Shown: positions 6,199-13,523 of the stretch, one piece after another
Numbering within the stretch: position 1 is the stretch's first letter
Layout: each line of letters starts with the position of its first letter
IMG/VR virus record: IMGVR_UViG_3300047560_001896
Coordinates: 1 to 33,008 of that record
DNA: 33,008 bases
Reading direction: 5' to 3' (one strand)
Origin: a virus
The notes under the pieces: model-generated
Told to the model about the DNA's origin: nothing
Database searches by the model: none
What the model saw: only the letters and a program-made list of their open reading frames with translations
Program-made: the position numbers and the translations under genes

Positions 6199-6524
6199 TG
6201 GAAGCATTCGTACTAGTTGGCATTGGATTTATTTGTGGTGTATGGTTTCACAAACTTTATGTGTCGATTCGTAAACAGATTATTGAATTACGAATCGAAA
6301 AAGAAATTGATGCGAAGGTGAAGACTCTTAAAGAAAAGATTATCCCTTCTCGTATCGAAGAAGCGAATGGTTTATTGTTTCTCTATAACAATGAAACAAA
6401 CGAATTCCTAGGACAAGGCGCTAATGCAGATGAATTAGAAACATCTGTTAAAGCACGATTCCCAGGAAAATTATTTAATGTACCGCAAGAGCAACTTGAC
6501 AAATATTTTAAGGAAACAAAATGA
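6198..6524 (+). CDS. membrane-anchored hypothetical protein (108 aa)
   Basis: One N-terminal membrane segment (about residues 2-20) followed by a charged helical region and a small C-terminal domain (FLYNNETNEFLGQG). The ATG overlaps the preceding stop as TAATG and has AGAGGA 12 bases upstream; a TTG three codons earlier is less likely. No function recognised. Confidence 0.78.
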   Translation: MEAFVLVGIGFICGVWFHKLYVSIRKQIIELRIEKEIDAKVKTLKEKIIPSRIEEANGLLFLYNNETNEFLGQGANADELETSVKARFPGKLFNVPQEQLDKYFKETK

Positions 6525-6694
6525 AAGCATCTAAAGACTTCCGTATGAAAAGCACAACAAAAACTTTGTTGGCACTTGGTAAATTTAAAAGTGAGGAAGA
6601 TCGTGCATCATTCCGTCGTGCAATGGTTCAAGCGCAATTGGCCGAAGAAAAAGCAAGTCGTGACAACCAACGCGGAAAGCCAAAAGATGAATAA
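6521..6694 (+). CDS. small basic protein (57 aa)
   Basis: A short, strongly charged protein (MKASKDFRMKS start, GKPKDE end) that overlaps the gene before it by 4 bases and the gene after it by 8. It has the conserved look of small phage proteins with an SFRRAMVQA helix. Function unknown; nucleic-acid binding is a guess from charge only. Confidence 0.72.
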   Translation: MKASKDFRMKSTTKTLLALGKFKSEEDRASFRRAMVQAQLAEEKASRDNQRGKPKDE

Positions 6695-6911
6695 TACACG
6701 TTTCATTACAATTGTTGTGGCAGTAACAATCTTCTTTGGTGCATTGATTGGTTGGGGAATTGCAGCTACACAGTGGAAAAAGGAATTAATCCAAGTAGCA
6801 CTTGATAAAGGTCAAAACCCAATGTACATTAAGTGTGCAATGGAACGAGATACTTCACAGGAATGTAAGACACTAATTACTGCTATTGCTATTGCAAAAT
6901 CTGATAAATAA
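6687..6911 (+). CDS. small membrane protein (74 aa)
   Basis: One membrane segment (about residues 6-26, ITIVVAVTIFFGALIGWGIA) and a soluble tail with two cysteines (CAMERDTSQEC) that could form a disulfide if exported. The ATG at 6687 lies inside the end of the previous gene; a longer frame from 6576 is an overlap artefact. Function unknown. Confidence 0.75.
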   Translation: MNNTRFITIVVAVTIFFGALIGWGIAATQWKKELIQVALDKGQNPMYIKCAMERDTSQECKTLITAIAIAKSDK

Positions 6912-6915
6912 GGAT

Positions 6916-7203
6916 ATGTCAAAAATAGCATTAATCGGGGATAGTACGACAGATGGTGGAACTCTTACACAGAATCCACCGTGTCATGCAAAAATAGGTG
7001 GTGTTGAAATAGCATTGGATCAATGTCATGTCACACCGCACTTGACAAACTTACCTATGAGTACTAAACACCCCGATCAATCGGCAAATGTGGTTACCGC
7101 TTCAGGTAAAGTAACCATAAAAGGTATAAAGGTTGTAATGAATAATGATGTAGCCGCATGCGGTGCTGCTGTAGTAGCTACATCAAAGGCATCTACAGCA
7201 TAA
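6916..7203 (+). CDS. PAAR-domain spike-tip protein
   Basis: A 95-residue protein of the PAAR family: glycine-rich short beta repeats, conserved His and Cys residues (PPCHAKIGG, CHVTPH, NNDVAACGAA) that bind the metal at the point of the spike. In T4-like phages such a protein caps the central tail spike and pierces the outer membrane. AAGGAT directly precedes the ATG. The stop codon is followed at once by the acceptor piece of the tmRNA. Confidence 0.86.
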   Translation: MSKIALIGDSTTDGGTLTQNPPCHAKIGGVEIALDQCHVTPHLTNLPMSTKHPDQSANVVTASGKVTIKGIKVVMNNDVAACGAAVVATSKASTA

Positions 7204-7272
7204 AAGAATTGTTGTAATCCCTTCAACGCGAAGGACTTCTGGACGCGGGTTCGACTCCCGCCATCTCCACCA
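7204..7272 (+). ncRNA. ssrA: tmRNA acceptor piece (permuted gene, 3' half first)
   Basis: This is the 3' end of a tmRNA: T arm GCGGG-TTCGACT-CCCGC (7245-7261), acceptor strand CATCTCC (7262-7268), discriminator A and encoded CCA (7270-7272). The acceptor strand pairs over 7 bp with GGGGATG at 7343-7349, including the G-U at the third pair that also occurs in E. coli tmRNA. A 70-base spacer separates the two pieces, as in circularly permuted tmRNA genes whose precursor is cut to give two RNAs. The 5' end is not certain; CCTTC/GAAGG (near 7219-7234) can form a small hairpin. Confidence 0.88.
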
Positions 7273-7342
7273 AAAGTGTATTAGTGAGGGTCTGTCCCTT
7301 TCAATAGAGATTCCTAAGGAATGCAGCTAATATATTTTTGAT

Positions 7343-7500
7343 GGGGATGCCATGGTTTCGACAGGGGTAGATAGTAGAGACGGCAACACGGTAGGCGATG
7401 ACCGTAAATCAAGCAAATCTCAATAACTGCAAACGATGAGTTATTCGCTATCGCCGCTTAAGGCTAGCTGAGGTAACTATACCTTATTACCAAAAATAGT
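7343..7500 (+). ncRNA. ssrA: tmRNA coding piece, tag ANDELFAIAA
   Basis: GGGGATG (7343-7349) starts the piece and pairs with the acceptor piece; the TTTCGACAGGGG segment matches the tmRNA D-loop region. The resume codon is GCA at 7429 and the frame reads A-N-D-E-L-F-A-I-A-A then TAA (7459-7461). The tag start AND and its hydrophobic AA end are the classic ClpXP-type degron. A 7-bp helix AATAACT/AGTTATT surrounds the first tag codons. ACGGT/ACCGT (7388-7405) has a loop that can pair with ATCGCC (7450-7455), a possible pseudoknot. A terminator follows. Confidence 0.92.
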
Positions 7501-7502
7501 AA

Positions 7503-7526
7503 AGGCTCCTTCGGGAGCCTTTTTTT
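7503..7526 (+). terminator. intrinsic terminator after the tmRNA
   Basis: AGGCTCC-TTCG-GGAGCCT followed by seven T. Confidence 0.93.
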
Positions 7527-7529
7527 ACG

Positions 7530-7537
7530 TATAAATA
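7530..7537 (+). promoter_or_regulatory. T4-type late promoter for the tail fibre
   Basis: TATAAATA, the exact T4 late consensus, sits between the tmRNA terminator and the fibre gene, 29 bases before its ATG. Confidence 0.85.
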
Positions 7538-7566
7538 GAAGTAGATACAACTACACGGGGTGCCAA

Positions 7567-8859
7567 ATGGCAACGATTTTAAAATTTAGACGCTTTACTA
7601 CAAATGATAGCGCATTCATTGGTTCGAATGGTGAACTTACCGTTGATACTGATTTGAAAACACTACGCTTACATGACGGTCAATTGACTGGTGGTACCAT
7701 TATTGCAACACGTGATTATGTTACAGCATATGCAAGTGCGACATATGATACATCATCCACTGTCACATCAAAGATTAATACTGCACTGTCATCATATGAT
7801 ACTACATCAACTGTCAATGGAAAGTTAGTTACTACACTAGCAACAGTTGATACAAAAATTTCTACTGCTCTTGGTTCATATGATACTACATCAACAGTTA
7901 ATGGCAAACTAGTTACGACATTAGCAACAGTTGATACAAAGATTGCTACAGCATTAACATCATATGACACTTCTGCTGGTGTTACTACTAAAATTAACAC
8001 AGCTATTAGCGATGTAGTTGGTTCAGCACCTGCGGCATTAAATACATTGAAAGAACTTGGTGATGCACTTGGTAACGATGCAAACTACGCATCAACTATT
8101 ACTACATCATTATCATTGAAAGCACCACTTGCATCACCAGCTTTAACTGGTACTCCAACTGCACCTACAGCAACTGCTTCTACTAGAACAACACAAATTG
8201 CAACAACTGCATATGTTCAAACTAATCTAGATGATTATGCAAAGTCTGCATCTCCTGCATTAACTGGTGTTCCAACTGCACCTACTGCAGCGACTACTGT
8301 CAATGATACACAGATCGCAACAACTGCATTCGTACAATCATTAATTGATCAAGCATTAAAAGCTGCATTCCCAACAGGTATCATTACAGTTTGGAAAGGC
8401 ACAGTCGCTACAATTCCTACTGGTTATCATCTTTGTGATGGTACGAATGGCACACCTGACTTAAGAGATAAATTCGTAGTTGGTGCTGGTGGATCATACA
8501 CACCAGGAGATACAGGTGGTTCTGATAGCAAGACTCTTACAAATTCTGAATTGCCATCACATGATCATACTGCTACAATCGCAAATAACGGTGCTCATGA
8601 ACACTTTGTTGCTAACGTTGATACTGCTATCGGTGGTCAAAACTTAATCGCTACTAATACAATGGCTGATACTGGTAACTTGGGTACTTCAAGTTCATAT
8701 AACTTGGGTGGTTCAGCAACTGCAGCAACTATTGGTTTAACATCAACAGCTGGCACACATAATCACACAATTGATATTGATTCAACTGGTGATGGTTTGC
8801 CATTTGATATTCGCCCACCATACTATGCTCTTTGCTATATTATGAAATCTTGGGCATAA
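7567..8859 (+). CDS. tail fibre with collar domain
   Basis: A 430-residue fibre or receptor-binding protein. The N terminus (about 1-50, TNDSAFIGSNGELTVDTD and RLHDG) is the attachment type found on many phage fibres. The shaft holds two near-identical 28-residue repeats starting SYDTTSTVNG plus a partial third, then two ALTG-PTAPTA...QIATTA repeats. The C-terminal part is a phage collar domain: LCDGTNGTPDLRDKF, then HDHT, HEH and HNHT histidine pairs that suggest bound metal ions as in the T4 gp37 tip, ending DIRPPYYALCYIMK. It is driven by the late promoter at 7530 and ends in a terminator. Confidence 0.92.
   Translation: MATILKFRRFTTNDSAFIGSNGELTVDTDLKTLRLHDGQLTGGTIIATRDYVTAYASATYDTSSTVTSKINTALSSYDTTSTVNGKLVTTLATVDTKISTALGSYDTTSTVNGKLVTTLATVDTKIATALTSYDTSAGVTTKINTAISDVVGSAPAALNTLKELGDALGNDANYASTITTSLSLKAPLASPALTGTPTAPTATASTRTTQIATTAYVQTNLDDYAKSASPALTGVPTAPTAATTVNDTQIATTAFVQSLIDQALKAAFPTGIITVWKGTVATIPTGYHLCDGTNGTPDLRDKFVVGAGGSYTPGDTGGSDSKTLTNSELPSHDHTATIANNGAHEHFVANVDTAIGGQNLIATNTMADTGNLGTSSSYNLGGSATAATIGLTSTAGTHNHTIDIDSTGDGLPFDIRPPYYALCYIMKSWA
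7792..7959 (+). repeat. two tandem 84-bp repeats in the fibre gene
   Basis: Units start at 7792 and 7876 and encode the 28-residue shaft repeat. DNA differs mainly at third codon positions. A partial third copy follows. Confidence 0.85.
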
Positions 8860-8880
8860 TAACTTAATGCACTATTAAAA

Positions 8881-8902
8881 GGGAACTTCGGTTCCCTTTT
8901 TT
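8881..8902 (+). terminator. intrinsic terminator after the fibre gene
   Basis: GGGAAC-TTCG-GTTCCC followed by TTTTTT. Confidence 0.92.
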
Positions 8903-8922
8903 CGCTTCTGGAAGCCTTTTTA

Positions 8923-8930
8923 CATAAATA
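8923..8930 (+). promoter_or_regulatory. T4-like late promoter (CATAAATA) of the lysis genes
   Basis: CATAAATA, one base from the T4 late consensus, lies between the fibre terminator and the endolysin start, 39 bases upstream of the ATG. Confidence 0.7.
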
Positions 8931-8968
8931 GGAATGCAATTCTGCATTATTTTCAACGGAAGGTGAAA

Positions 8969-9592
8969 ATGGAACTAACATTACAACAATTACAACAATT
9001 GCTTCCAAAAAATCCATACGTGGATCACTGGCACCGTGCACTAGCACAACTATTACCTGACTATGAGATTAACACTCCTCAACGAATCGCTGCATTCATT
9101 GCTCAGTGTGCTCATGAATCTGGTAATTTCATGATTCTTAAAGAAAACCTAAATTATAAGGCGCCAACGTTACGCAAGATTTTCGGAAAGTATTTTCCAA
9201 CAGATGAGATGGCTAATCAATATGCATCATTACCTAACAAGCAAGAAGCTATTGCTAATCTTGTTTATGCTAATCGTATGGGCAACGGTGATGCTGCTAG
9301 CGGTGACGGCTTTCGTTATTGCGGTCGTGGTTTGATCCAATTAACGGGTAAGCAAAACTACACTTGGTTTGCGGCATCAATTGGTATTACCGTTGAAGAA
9401 GCATCAGAATACTTACAGACATTTGAAGGTGCTGCGCAATCAGCTTGCTGGTTCTGGGAAACAAATAACCTAAATCAGTTCGCAGATAAAGGCGACATCT
9501 TGACATTGACTAAGCGTATCAATGGTGGTACGATCGGTCTCGAAGATCGTATCAAACACTATGAGCACGCACTACATGTTTTAGGAGTTTAA
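8969..9592 (+). CDS. endolysin, glycoside hydrolase family 19 type
   Basis: A 207-residue GH19 chitinase-like lysozyme that would cleave the glycan strands of peptidoglycan. Family marks are AFIAQCAHESGNF with the proposed acid Glu50, LNYKAPTLRKIF, YANRMGNGDAASGDG and the RYCGRGLIQLTGKQNY block, with NGG near the end. No signal peptide is present, so release needs a holin. GGAAGG lies 5 bases before the ATG at 8969; the GTG two codons earlier is not favoured. It heads the late lysis operon. Confidence 0.93.
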   Translation: MELTLQQLQQLLPKNPYVDHWHRALAQLLPDYEINTPQRIAAFIAQCAHESGNFMILKENLNYKAPTLRKIFGKYFPTDEMANQYASLPNKQEAIANLVYANRMGNGDAASGDGFRYCGRGLIQLTGKQNYTWFAASIGITVEEASEYLQTFEGAAQSACWFWETNNLNQFADKGDILTLTKRINGGTIGLEDRIKHYEHALHVLGV

Positions 9593-9594
9593 TA

Positions 9595-9888
9595 ATGAAT
9601 GATAAGAAGCTTGTAAAGTTTTTATTCGTTTTGTTATTATTACCTTTGACATTGGCAATGTGTAGCGGAGATAGATATCGTTATCCATGCCAAGACCCAG
9701 AAAACTGGGATAAAGATTTTTGTAAAATGCCGATATGTGATGTGAATCGTACTTGTCCAGAACACATCTTTAAAGGCCAACGTGACCCAAGAATAGGACC
9801 TCCAAAAGATGACATTAAAGCAAATAACACACCTGTGCCAACAGTGGCTCAAGGACCTACTACACAAGGAGCAAATTGTGGAAAATAA
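9595..9888 (+). CDS. small exported protein, probable lipoprotein
   Basis: 97 residues with a hydrophobic signal (about 8-22) ending LAMC, a near lipobox with an unusual Met before the Cys. The mature part is cysteine-rich (CQDPENWD, CKMPIC, CPEHIF) and Pro-rich at the end. In position it follows the endolysin with AGGAG before its ATG, which fits an outer-membrane spanin-like or lysis accessory role, but no spanin motif is seen. Confidence 0.8.
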   Translation: MNDKKLVKFLFVLLLLPLTLAMCSGDRYRYPCQDPENWDKDFCKMPICDVNRTCPEHIFKGQRDPRIGPPKDDIKANNTPVPTVAQGPTTQGANCGK

Positions 9889-10345
9889 CCAACAAGCATT
9901 CATCTATACAGATGAACAACTAATGGCTCGTTTAAAGTTCTTCATCGGTATCTGTTTATCGTTGACACTTTTTGGCATTGTATTCGTTGTGTTATATTCA
10001 CTAATCTTCGTTACACAACCATTGAACGCTATTAGTCCAATTGACCAGAAATTCTTCGAGTTGATTGTGCCTATTGCAACGTTCTTAACTGGTACTCTAT
10101 CAGGTATCATGTTAGCTGGTACATCTAAAGAAGATAAGGAAGCAATGCTCCAAGCACAGAAGAATGCTGAATCAAACTTCGAAGCAACTAAGAAGATGAT
10201 GACCGCACCACCTCCTGTGCAACCACAAAGTGTATATGTACAAGCACCAACCTTTGCTACACCTCCAGCATCATTCACACCAGGTGTTGTAATGAGTTCA
10301 ACTGGTAAACCAATGCCTATTCAACCTCCACAGGAAGAACTATGA
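9878..10345 (+). CDS. two-segment membrane protein (155 aa)
   Basis: Starts at GTG 9878, 7 bases after AAGGAG, overlapping the preceding stop. Two membrane segments (about residues 22-46 and 62-82, the second Gly/Thr-rich) and a long Pro/Gln-rich cytoplasmic or periplasmic tail with a helix between. The frame upstream of 9878 is an overlap. Placement between endolysin and the next small membrane protein suggests a lysis or envelope role; holin function is possible but not shown. Confidence 0.78.
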   Translation: MENNQQAFIYTDEQLMARLKFFIGICLSLTLFGIVFVVLYSLIFVTQPLNAISPIDQKFFELIVPIATFLTGTLSGIMLAGTSKEDKEAMLQAQKNAESNFEATKKMMTAPPPVQPQSVYVQAPTFATPPASFTPGVVMSSTGKPMPIQPPQEEL

Positions 10346-10560
10346 ATTGGTTAAGTAGCATGCTTGCTGATGGAGTCAATGGTTCTGTCAGCAGCAAACG
10401 AGTAGTAACATTTATCGCATTCATTGTGGTATGTGTTTCTTATATTGCTGACCAATTCTTTGGTTACGCAGCTAAAGCAACCTTGTTCGAGTCGATGATG
10501 TACATCGTAATCGCAGGACTTGGTTTTACAGTCTCAGAGAAATTTGCAAAGAAGGAATAA
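10342..10560 (+). CDS. candidate holin (72 aa, two membrane segments)
   Basis: Short protein with two hydrophobic helices (about 22-40 and 50-64) and a basic end (EKFAKKE), the outline of a class II holin. It overlaps the preceding gene by 4 bases in the late lysis operon. Holins vary too much in sequence for a firm call from reading alone. Confidence 0.65.
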   Translation: MNWLSSMLADGVNGSVSSKRVVTFIAFIVVCVSYIADQFFGYAAKATLFESMMYIVIAGLGFTVSEKFAKKE

Positions 10561-10561
10561 C

Positions 10562-10756
10562 ATGAAAAAACTATTAGCAATTGCATTGTGCACACTATCT
10601 CTATCAGTGATGGCAAATGAACCACAAAAGGTTTGTGTTGACAAAATTGGTAAAGATGGTAAAGTGGTTAACGGTAAAGACGGTAAGCCACAACAAGAAT
10701 GTAAGATGATGAAAGTTCATAAGAAACTTGAAGTCGAACAAGCACCTAAGAAGTAA
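10562..10756 (+). CDS. small secreted protein (64 aa)
   Basis: A clear signal peptide (MKKLLAIALCTLSLSVMA, cleavage near residue 18) followed by a lysine-rich mature part with two cysteines (VCVDKIGKDG and QQECKMMK). It starts right after the candidate holin and is the last gene before a bidirectional terminator. Function unknown. Confidence 0.8.
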   Translation: MKKLLAIALCTLSLSVMANEPQKVCVDKIGKDGKVVNGKDGKPQQECKMMKVHKKLEVEQAPKK

Positions 10757-10770
10757 TTTTTAGACAAAAG

Positions 10771-10796
10771 AAAAGGGACCGTGAGGTCCCTTTTTT
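10771..10796. terminator. bidirectional terminator between convergent operons
   Basis: GGGACC-GTGA-GGTCCC with TTTTTT on the plus side and AAAA on the other, so it can stop both the plus-strand lysis operon and the minus-strand operon ending at 10811. Confidence 0.85.
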
Positions 10797-10810
10797 CATG
10801 CATGCTAGAT

Positions 10811-11323
10811 TTATTTAGCTAGTGGATTATCAAGAGCTCTTTGAATCTTGCGATCTACACTGTTATCCAATGCCTTAAGTTCTTTACGAAGTTCATTCAC
10901 ATCTTGCATTGTTTCACGTTGTGATTGTTTAGCACCACGTTCAACACTATCAACGATACCTTCTAAACGACGAATGTCGCTCTTAAGATCATTCTTAATG
11001 TCTTGTGTGTATTGTACTGACTTCTCAGATTTTTCTACTACGATATCCATCTTGGCTTGTAGTTCTGATAGATCAGGTGCAACATATTCAGCGATACGCT
11101 TCTTCATTGATTGGTAATCTTTGTATGTTTCAAATGCACCATACAAACCACCAAGAATGGAAGAAACTAGAGTGAATGCAACCATTAGTTTCGCTGGAGT
11201 AAATTCATATCCACCGATGCTAATAACAGTGTTCGCGCTAGCATACTTCTTTACTGCCTCTTCAGCTGCGTCAATCTTTGCATTGACGTCTTTAACTTCT
11301 ACTTCTTTATTGTCGTCTGACAT
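10811..11323 (-). CDS. membrane protein with coiled coil (170 aa)
   Basis: One membrane segment (about residues 45-65, KLMVAFTLVSSILGGLYGAF) and a long C-terminal coiled coil rich in Glu, Lys and Asp (about 85-165). Similar outlines are frequent in T4-like phages of aquatic hosts, with no known role that I can name. It is the last gene of the three-gene minus-strand operon, starting one base after the stop of its neighbour. Confidence 0.82.
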   Translation of the reverse strand: MSDDNKEVEVKDVNAKIDAAEEAVKKYASANTVISIGGYEFTPAKLMVAFTLVSSILGGLYGAFETYKDYQSMKKRIAEYVAPDLSELQAKMDIVVEKSEKSVQYTQDIKNDLKSDIRRLEGIVDSVERGAKQSQRETMQDVNELRKELKALDNSVDRKIQRALDNPLAK

Positions 11324-11324
11324 T

Positions 11325-12956
11325 TTATTCCCCGTATTGTGAGTTGACTAGATCATTATGTAATCTATCGGATGGGCCATACAATCCCCATCCTAATCGT
11401 TTATTGTCTACGTTCTTTTGATTGTTGTAGACGGTGAATGGTTTATAACCATATGCATCTGGTACCATAACCTTATTGTACGCATCAAAACCTGGTGTGA
11501 AACCCATTGCTTGAATCACAACATTTTGTACTTGTTTCTGTGATTCCATATCAGCAGCTTTACCCATTTCATTGGCAAGATTCTTGCCTTTCTCTACTGC
11601 CTCTTTCTTAGCAGCATCTGCACGTTTAGCCATCATTTCTTGACGAGCAGATGGTTGAGGTTTCTCTCCACCTTGTGGACCATTTCCTTGTGGTTGTGGA
11701 CCACCACCACCTTGTTGACCACCTTCAGGTTTCTTTTCCTGTGGTGCAGGAGCAGGTGGTGGAGGTGGTGTAGGTGATAATGAAACAGTTGCTGTTGCTG
11801 CGGCAGCGGGTGATGTAGATGTTGCTGTTGATGTGACTGCTTGGTTTACAATTGGATCTGCTACAACTGCAACAGCAACTGAACTACTTCCATCACTCGT
11901 TGATGTAGATGTTGTATTTGCTTGTGCAGTTTGTGCTACAACACCAGCAGTTGCAACTGTCGATGCCAAGTTTTGTTGTTCAAGCAAGGTTTTCTTAGCG
12001 TACGCTGTTGCATAATTTGGGCAACGTTGATCGTATAATGCATTCAATCTACATTGCTGATCGAAGTATGCAACTGCATAACCTGGACAGCGCGTGTTAT
12101 ATAATGGATTGATTGAACATTGTTGATCGAAGTATGCTTGCTCATATCCTGGACATGTTGTCGAATACAATGGATTTGCATTACACTGATAAGTCAAATA
12201 CGCTGATGCATATCCTGGACAATCAGGAGAGAACAAAGGATTGATGTTGCATTGTTGTGTTTGATATGCAACTGCATAACCTGGACACGATGGATTATAT
12301 AATGGATTTGCAGTACATTGCTGTGTTAAGTATGCAGCAGCATAACCTGGACATGATGGACTTGACAATGGATCTGATGAACATGCGTCAAATGTATAGT
12401 TCAATGATAGAGATGGGTTTTTAACTTGTGGACCATAATAACCTGCCCAAAATCTAGAATCTTTACCGCTGAACTTCAATGAGAAGTTCGCAATATTGGA
12501 TGCAAGCAAACCATTATTTGCGAATGTCTCTGTACCACTAACATTAGTCCAATCAGTCGTTGGACCTAATACCCAACTCCTAGAATACAATGATGTGTTA
12601 CTTGTGCTAGCAAAGTTTACAATCGCTGACAAGTTACCATTTGCTGGAATACCGTTATATGGATTTTGGTTTATGTAATCCCATGAATAGTTGTAACCAG
12701 TGATAGTCATACCACTATTCTGTAACGCTTGACTAAATGCATATGTGTACGCAACCGTTGCTTGTGTATAACCAAACATGATTGTGTTCGTAGATGAATT
12801 GTAACCAGGTGTTGATCCACCAGAGTAGCCACCACCGAGTGAAGTAGTGGCTACTGTACCTGTTAAATTATTTGGTCCAATCAGGTTAGGTGAAACGTTT
12901 TGAGCTTGTACGAATCCACATACGACAGTTAATAAAACTGCCATTAGTCTCTTCAT
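11325..12956 (-). CDS. exported protein with six 22-residue cysteine repeats
   Basis: 543 residues with a signal peptide (cleavage near residue 18, VQAQN). The N-terminal 190 residues are Ser/Thr/Asn-rich and beta-like. Then six tandem repeats of 22 residues follow the pattern QC-x-x-NPLY-x-x-x-CPGY-x-x-AY-x-x-Q, each with two cysteines. Next come low-complexity Ala/Thr, Pro and Gly/Gln tracts and a C-terminal domain with GWGLYGPSDRL. The repeats suggest a disulfide-pinned rod. It is read with two other exported or membrane genes from the late promoter at 13506, so a virion or surface role is likely but unproven. Confidence 0.85.
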   Translation of the reverse strand: MKRLMAVLLTVVCGFVQAQNVSPNLIGPNNLTGTVATTSLGGGYSGGSTPGYNSSTNTIMFGYTQATVAYTYAFSQALQNSGMTITGYNYSWDYINQNPYNGIPANGNLSAIVNFASTSNTSLYSRSWVLGPTTDWTNVSGTETFANNGLLASNIANFSLKFSGKDSRFWAGYYGPQVKNPSLSLNYTFDACSSDPLSSPSCPGYAAAYLTQQCTANPLYNPSCPGYAVAYQTQQCNINPLFSPDCPGYASAYLTYQCNANPLYSTTCPGYEQAYFDQQCSINPLYNTRCPGYAVAYFDQQCRLNALYDQRCPNYATAYAKKTLLEQQNLASTVATAGVVAQTAQANTTSTSTSDGSSSVAVAVVADPIVNQAVTSTATSTSPAAAATATVSLSPTPPPPPAPAPQEKKPEGGQQGGGGPQPQGNGPQGGEKPQPSARQEMMAKRADAAKKEAVEKGKNLANEMGKAADMESQKQVQNVVIQAMGFTPGFDAYNKVMVPDAYGYKPFTVYNNQKNVDNKRLGWGLYGPSDRLHNDLVNSQYGE

Positions 12957-13447
12957 TACTTCTTCTCTTCACTTGATAGGACGATTTCGTCCTCTTCTTT
13001 GATACGACCTTTTTTCTTCCAAATTTCTTTAGCGTTTTCGCCGATCTTACCTTGCACTGGGCATGGTGTACCTGCATCTAACATAGCTTGGAAAACACGA
13101 TCGTCTTGGCATAGAGTAGCGACAGCCGCTACTTTCATACCCATGTCATATAAGTTTTTAGATAATTTGATGCGTTCACAATTCATGTCTCTGGTTGTAC
13201 CACCCATAGAGATACCAAGGATTTGTGTCTGCACTGCGCCTGATGCTGCTGTTGCGCATACGTCATTATTGATTGTTGTGATTGCTGGAGCCACTGCTGT
13301 TGGAGGTGGCGATTTTACTGTTGTTGTGCTGTTGCTAGTAGTTTCTGAATAAGATCTACTTGTCGAGTCAGTTACGATTGGATCGATAGCCCAAACGCTT
13401 GATGTAGTCATAACAAAAAGCACCGCTGTTGCGATCTTTTTGTACAT
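12956..13447 (-). CDS. exported protein (163 aa) of a recurrent phage family
   Basis: A signal peptide (about 1-20, cleavage after VWA), a Ser/Thr/Pro-rich linker, and a conserved-looking core TRDMNCERIKLSKNLYDMGMKVAAVATLCQD with later GTPCP. I recall this core pattern from many phage hypothetical proteins but know no function. Three or more cysteines could form disulfides in the periplasm. First gene of the minus-strand operon; its stop overlaps the next start by one base. Confidence 0.82.
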   Translation of the reverse strand: MYKKIATAVLFVMTTSSVWAIDPIVTDSTSRSYSETTSNSTTTVKSPPPTAVAPAITTINNDVCATAASGAVQTQILGISMGGTTRDMNCERIKLSKNLYDMGMKVAAVATLCQDDRVFQAMLDAGTPCPVQGKIGENAKEIWKKKGRIKEEDEIVLSSEEKK

Positions 13448-13505
13448 TGATTTACCTTTTAGGTGTATTGTTATAATTTAGGACACCAACTACATGCCCA
13501 TGGTC

Positions 13506-13513
13506 TATTTATA
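13506..13513 (-). promoter_or_regulatory. late promoter, minus strand
   Basis: Read on the minus strand this is TATAAATA. It overlaps by four bases with the plus-strand copy at 13510 and would serve the operon 13447-10811, 58 bases before its start codon. Confidence 0.75.
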
Positions 13514-13517
13514 AATA
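13510..13517 (+). promoter_or_regulatory. late promoter, plus strand
   Basis: TATAAATA ends 6 bases before the ATG at 13524, so transcripts would start at or near that codon or use a very short leader. Confidence 0.72.
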
Positions 13518-13523
13518 AGACAT

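Noticed and set aside
6576-6686. Long form of the 6687 membrane protein
   Set aside because: The extra residues are the shifted frame of the 57-residue gene at 6521.
6903-6910. GATAAATA as a late promoter for the PAAR gene
   Set aside because: It overlaps the ribosome site and leaves no room for the start point before the ATG.
11840-12400. CRISPR array
   Set aside because: The 66-bp periodic repeat is in frame within a protein gene and has diverged third positions, with no spacer pattern.
10848-13352. Plus-strand frames over the minus-strand operon
   Set aside because: They are antisense to three genes with signal peptides, repeats and ribosome sites.
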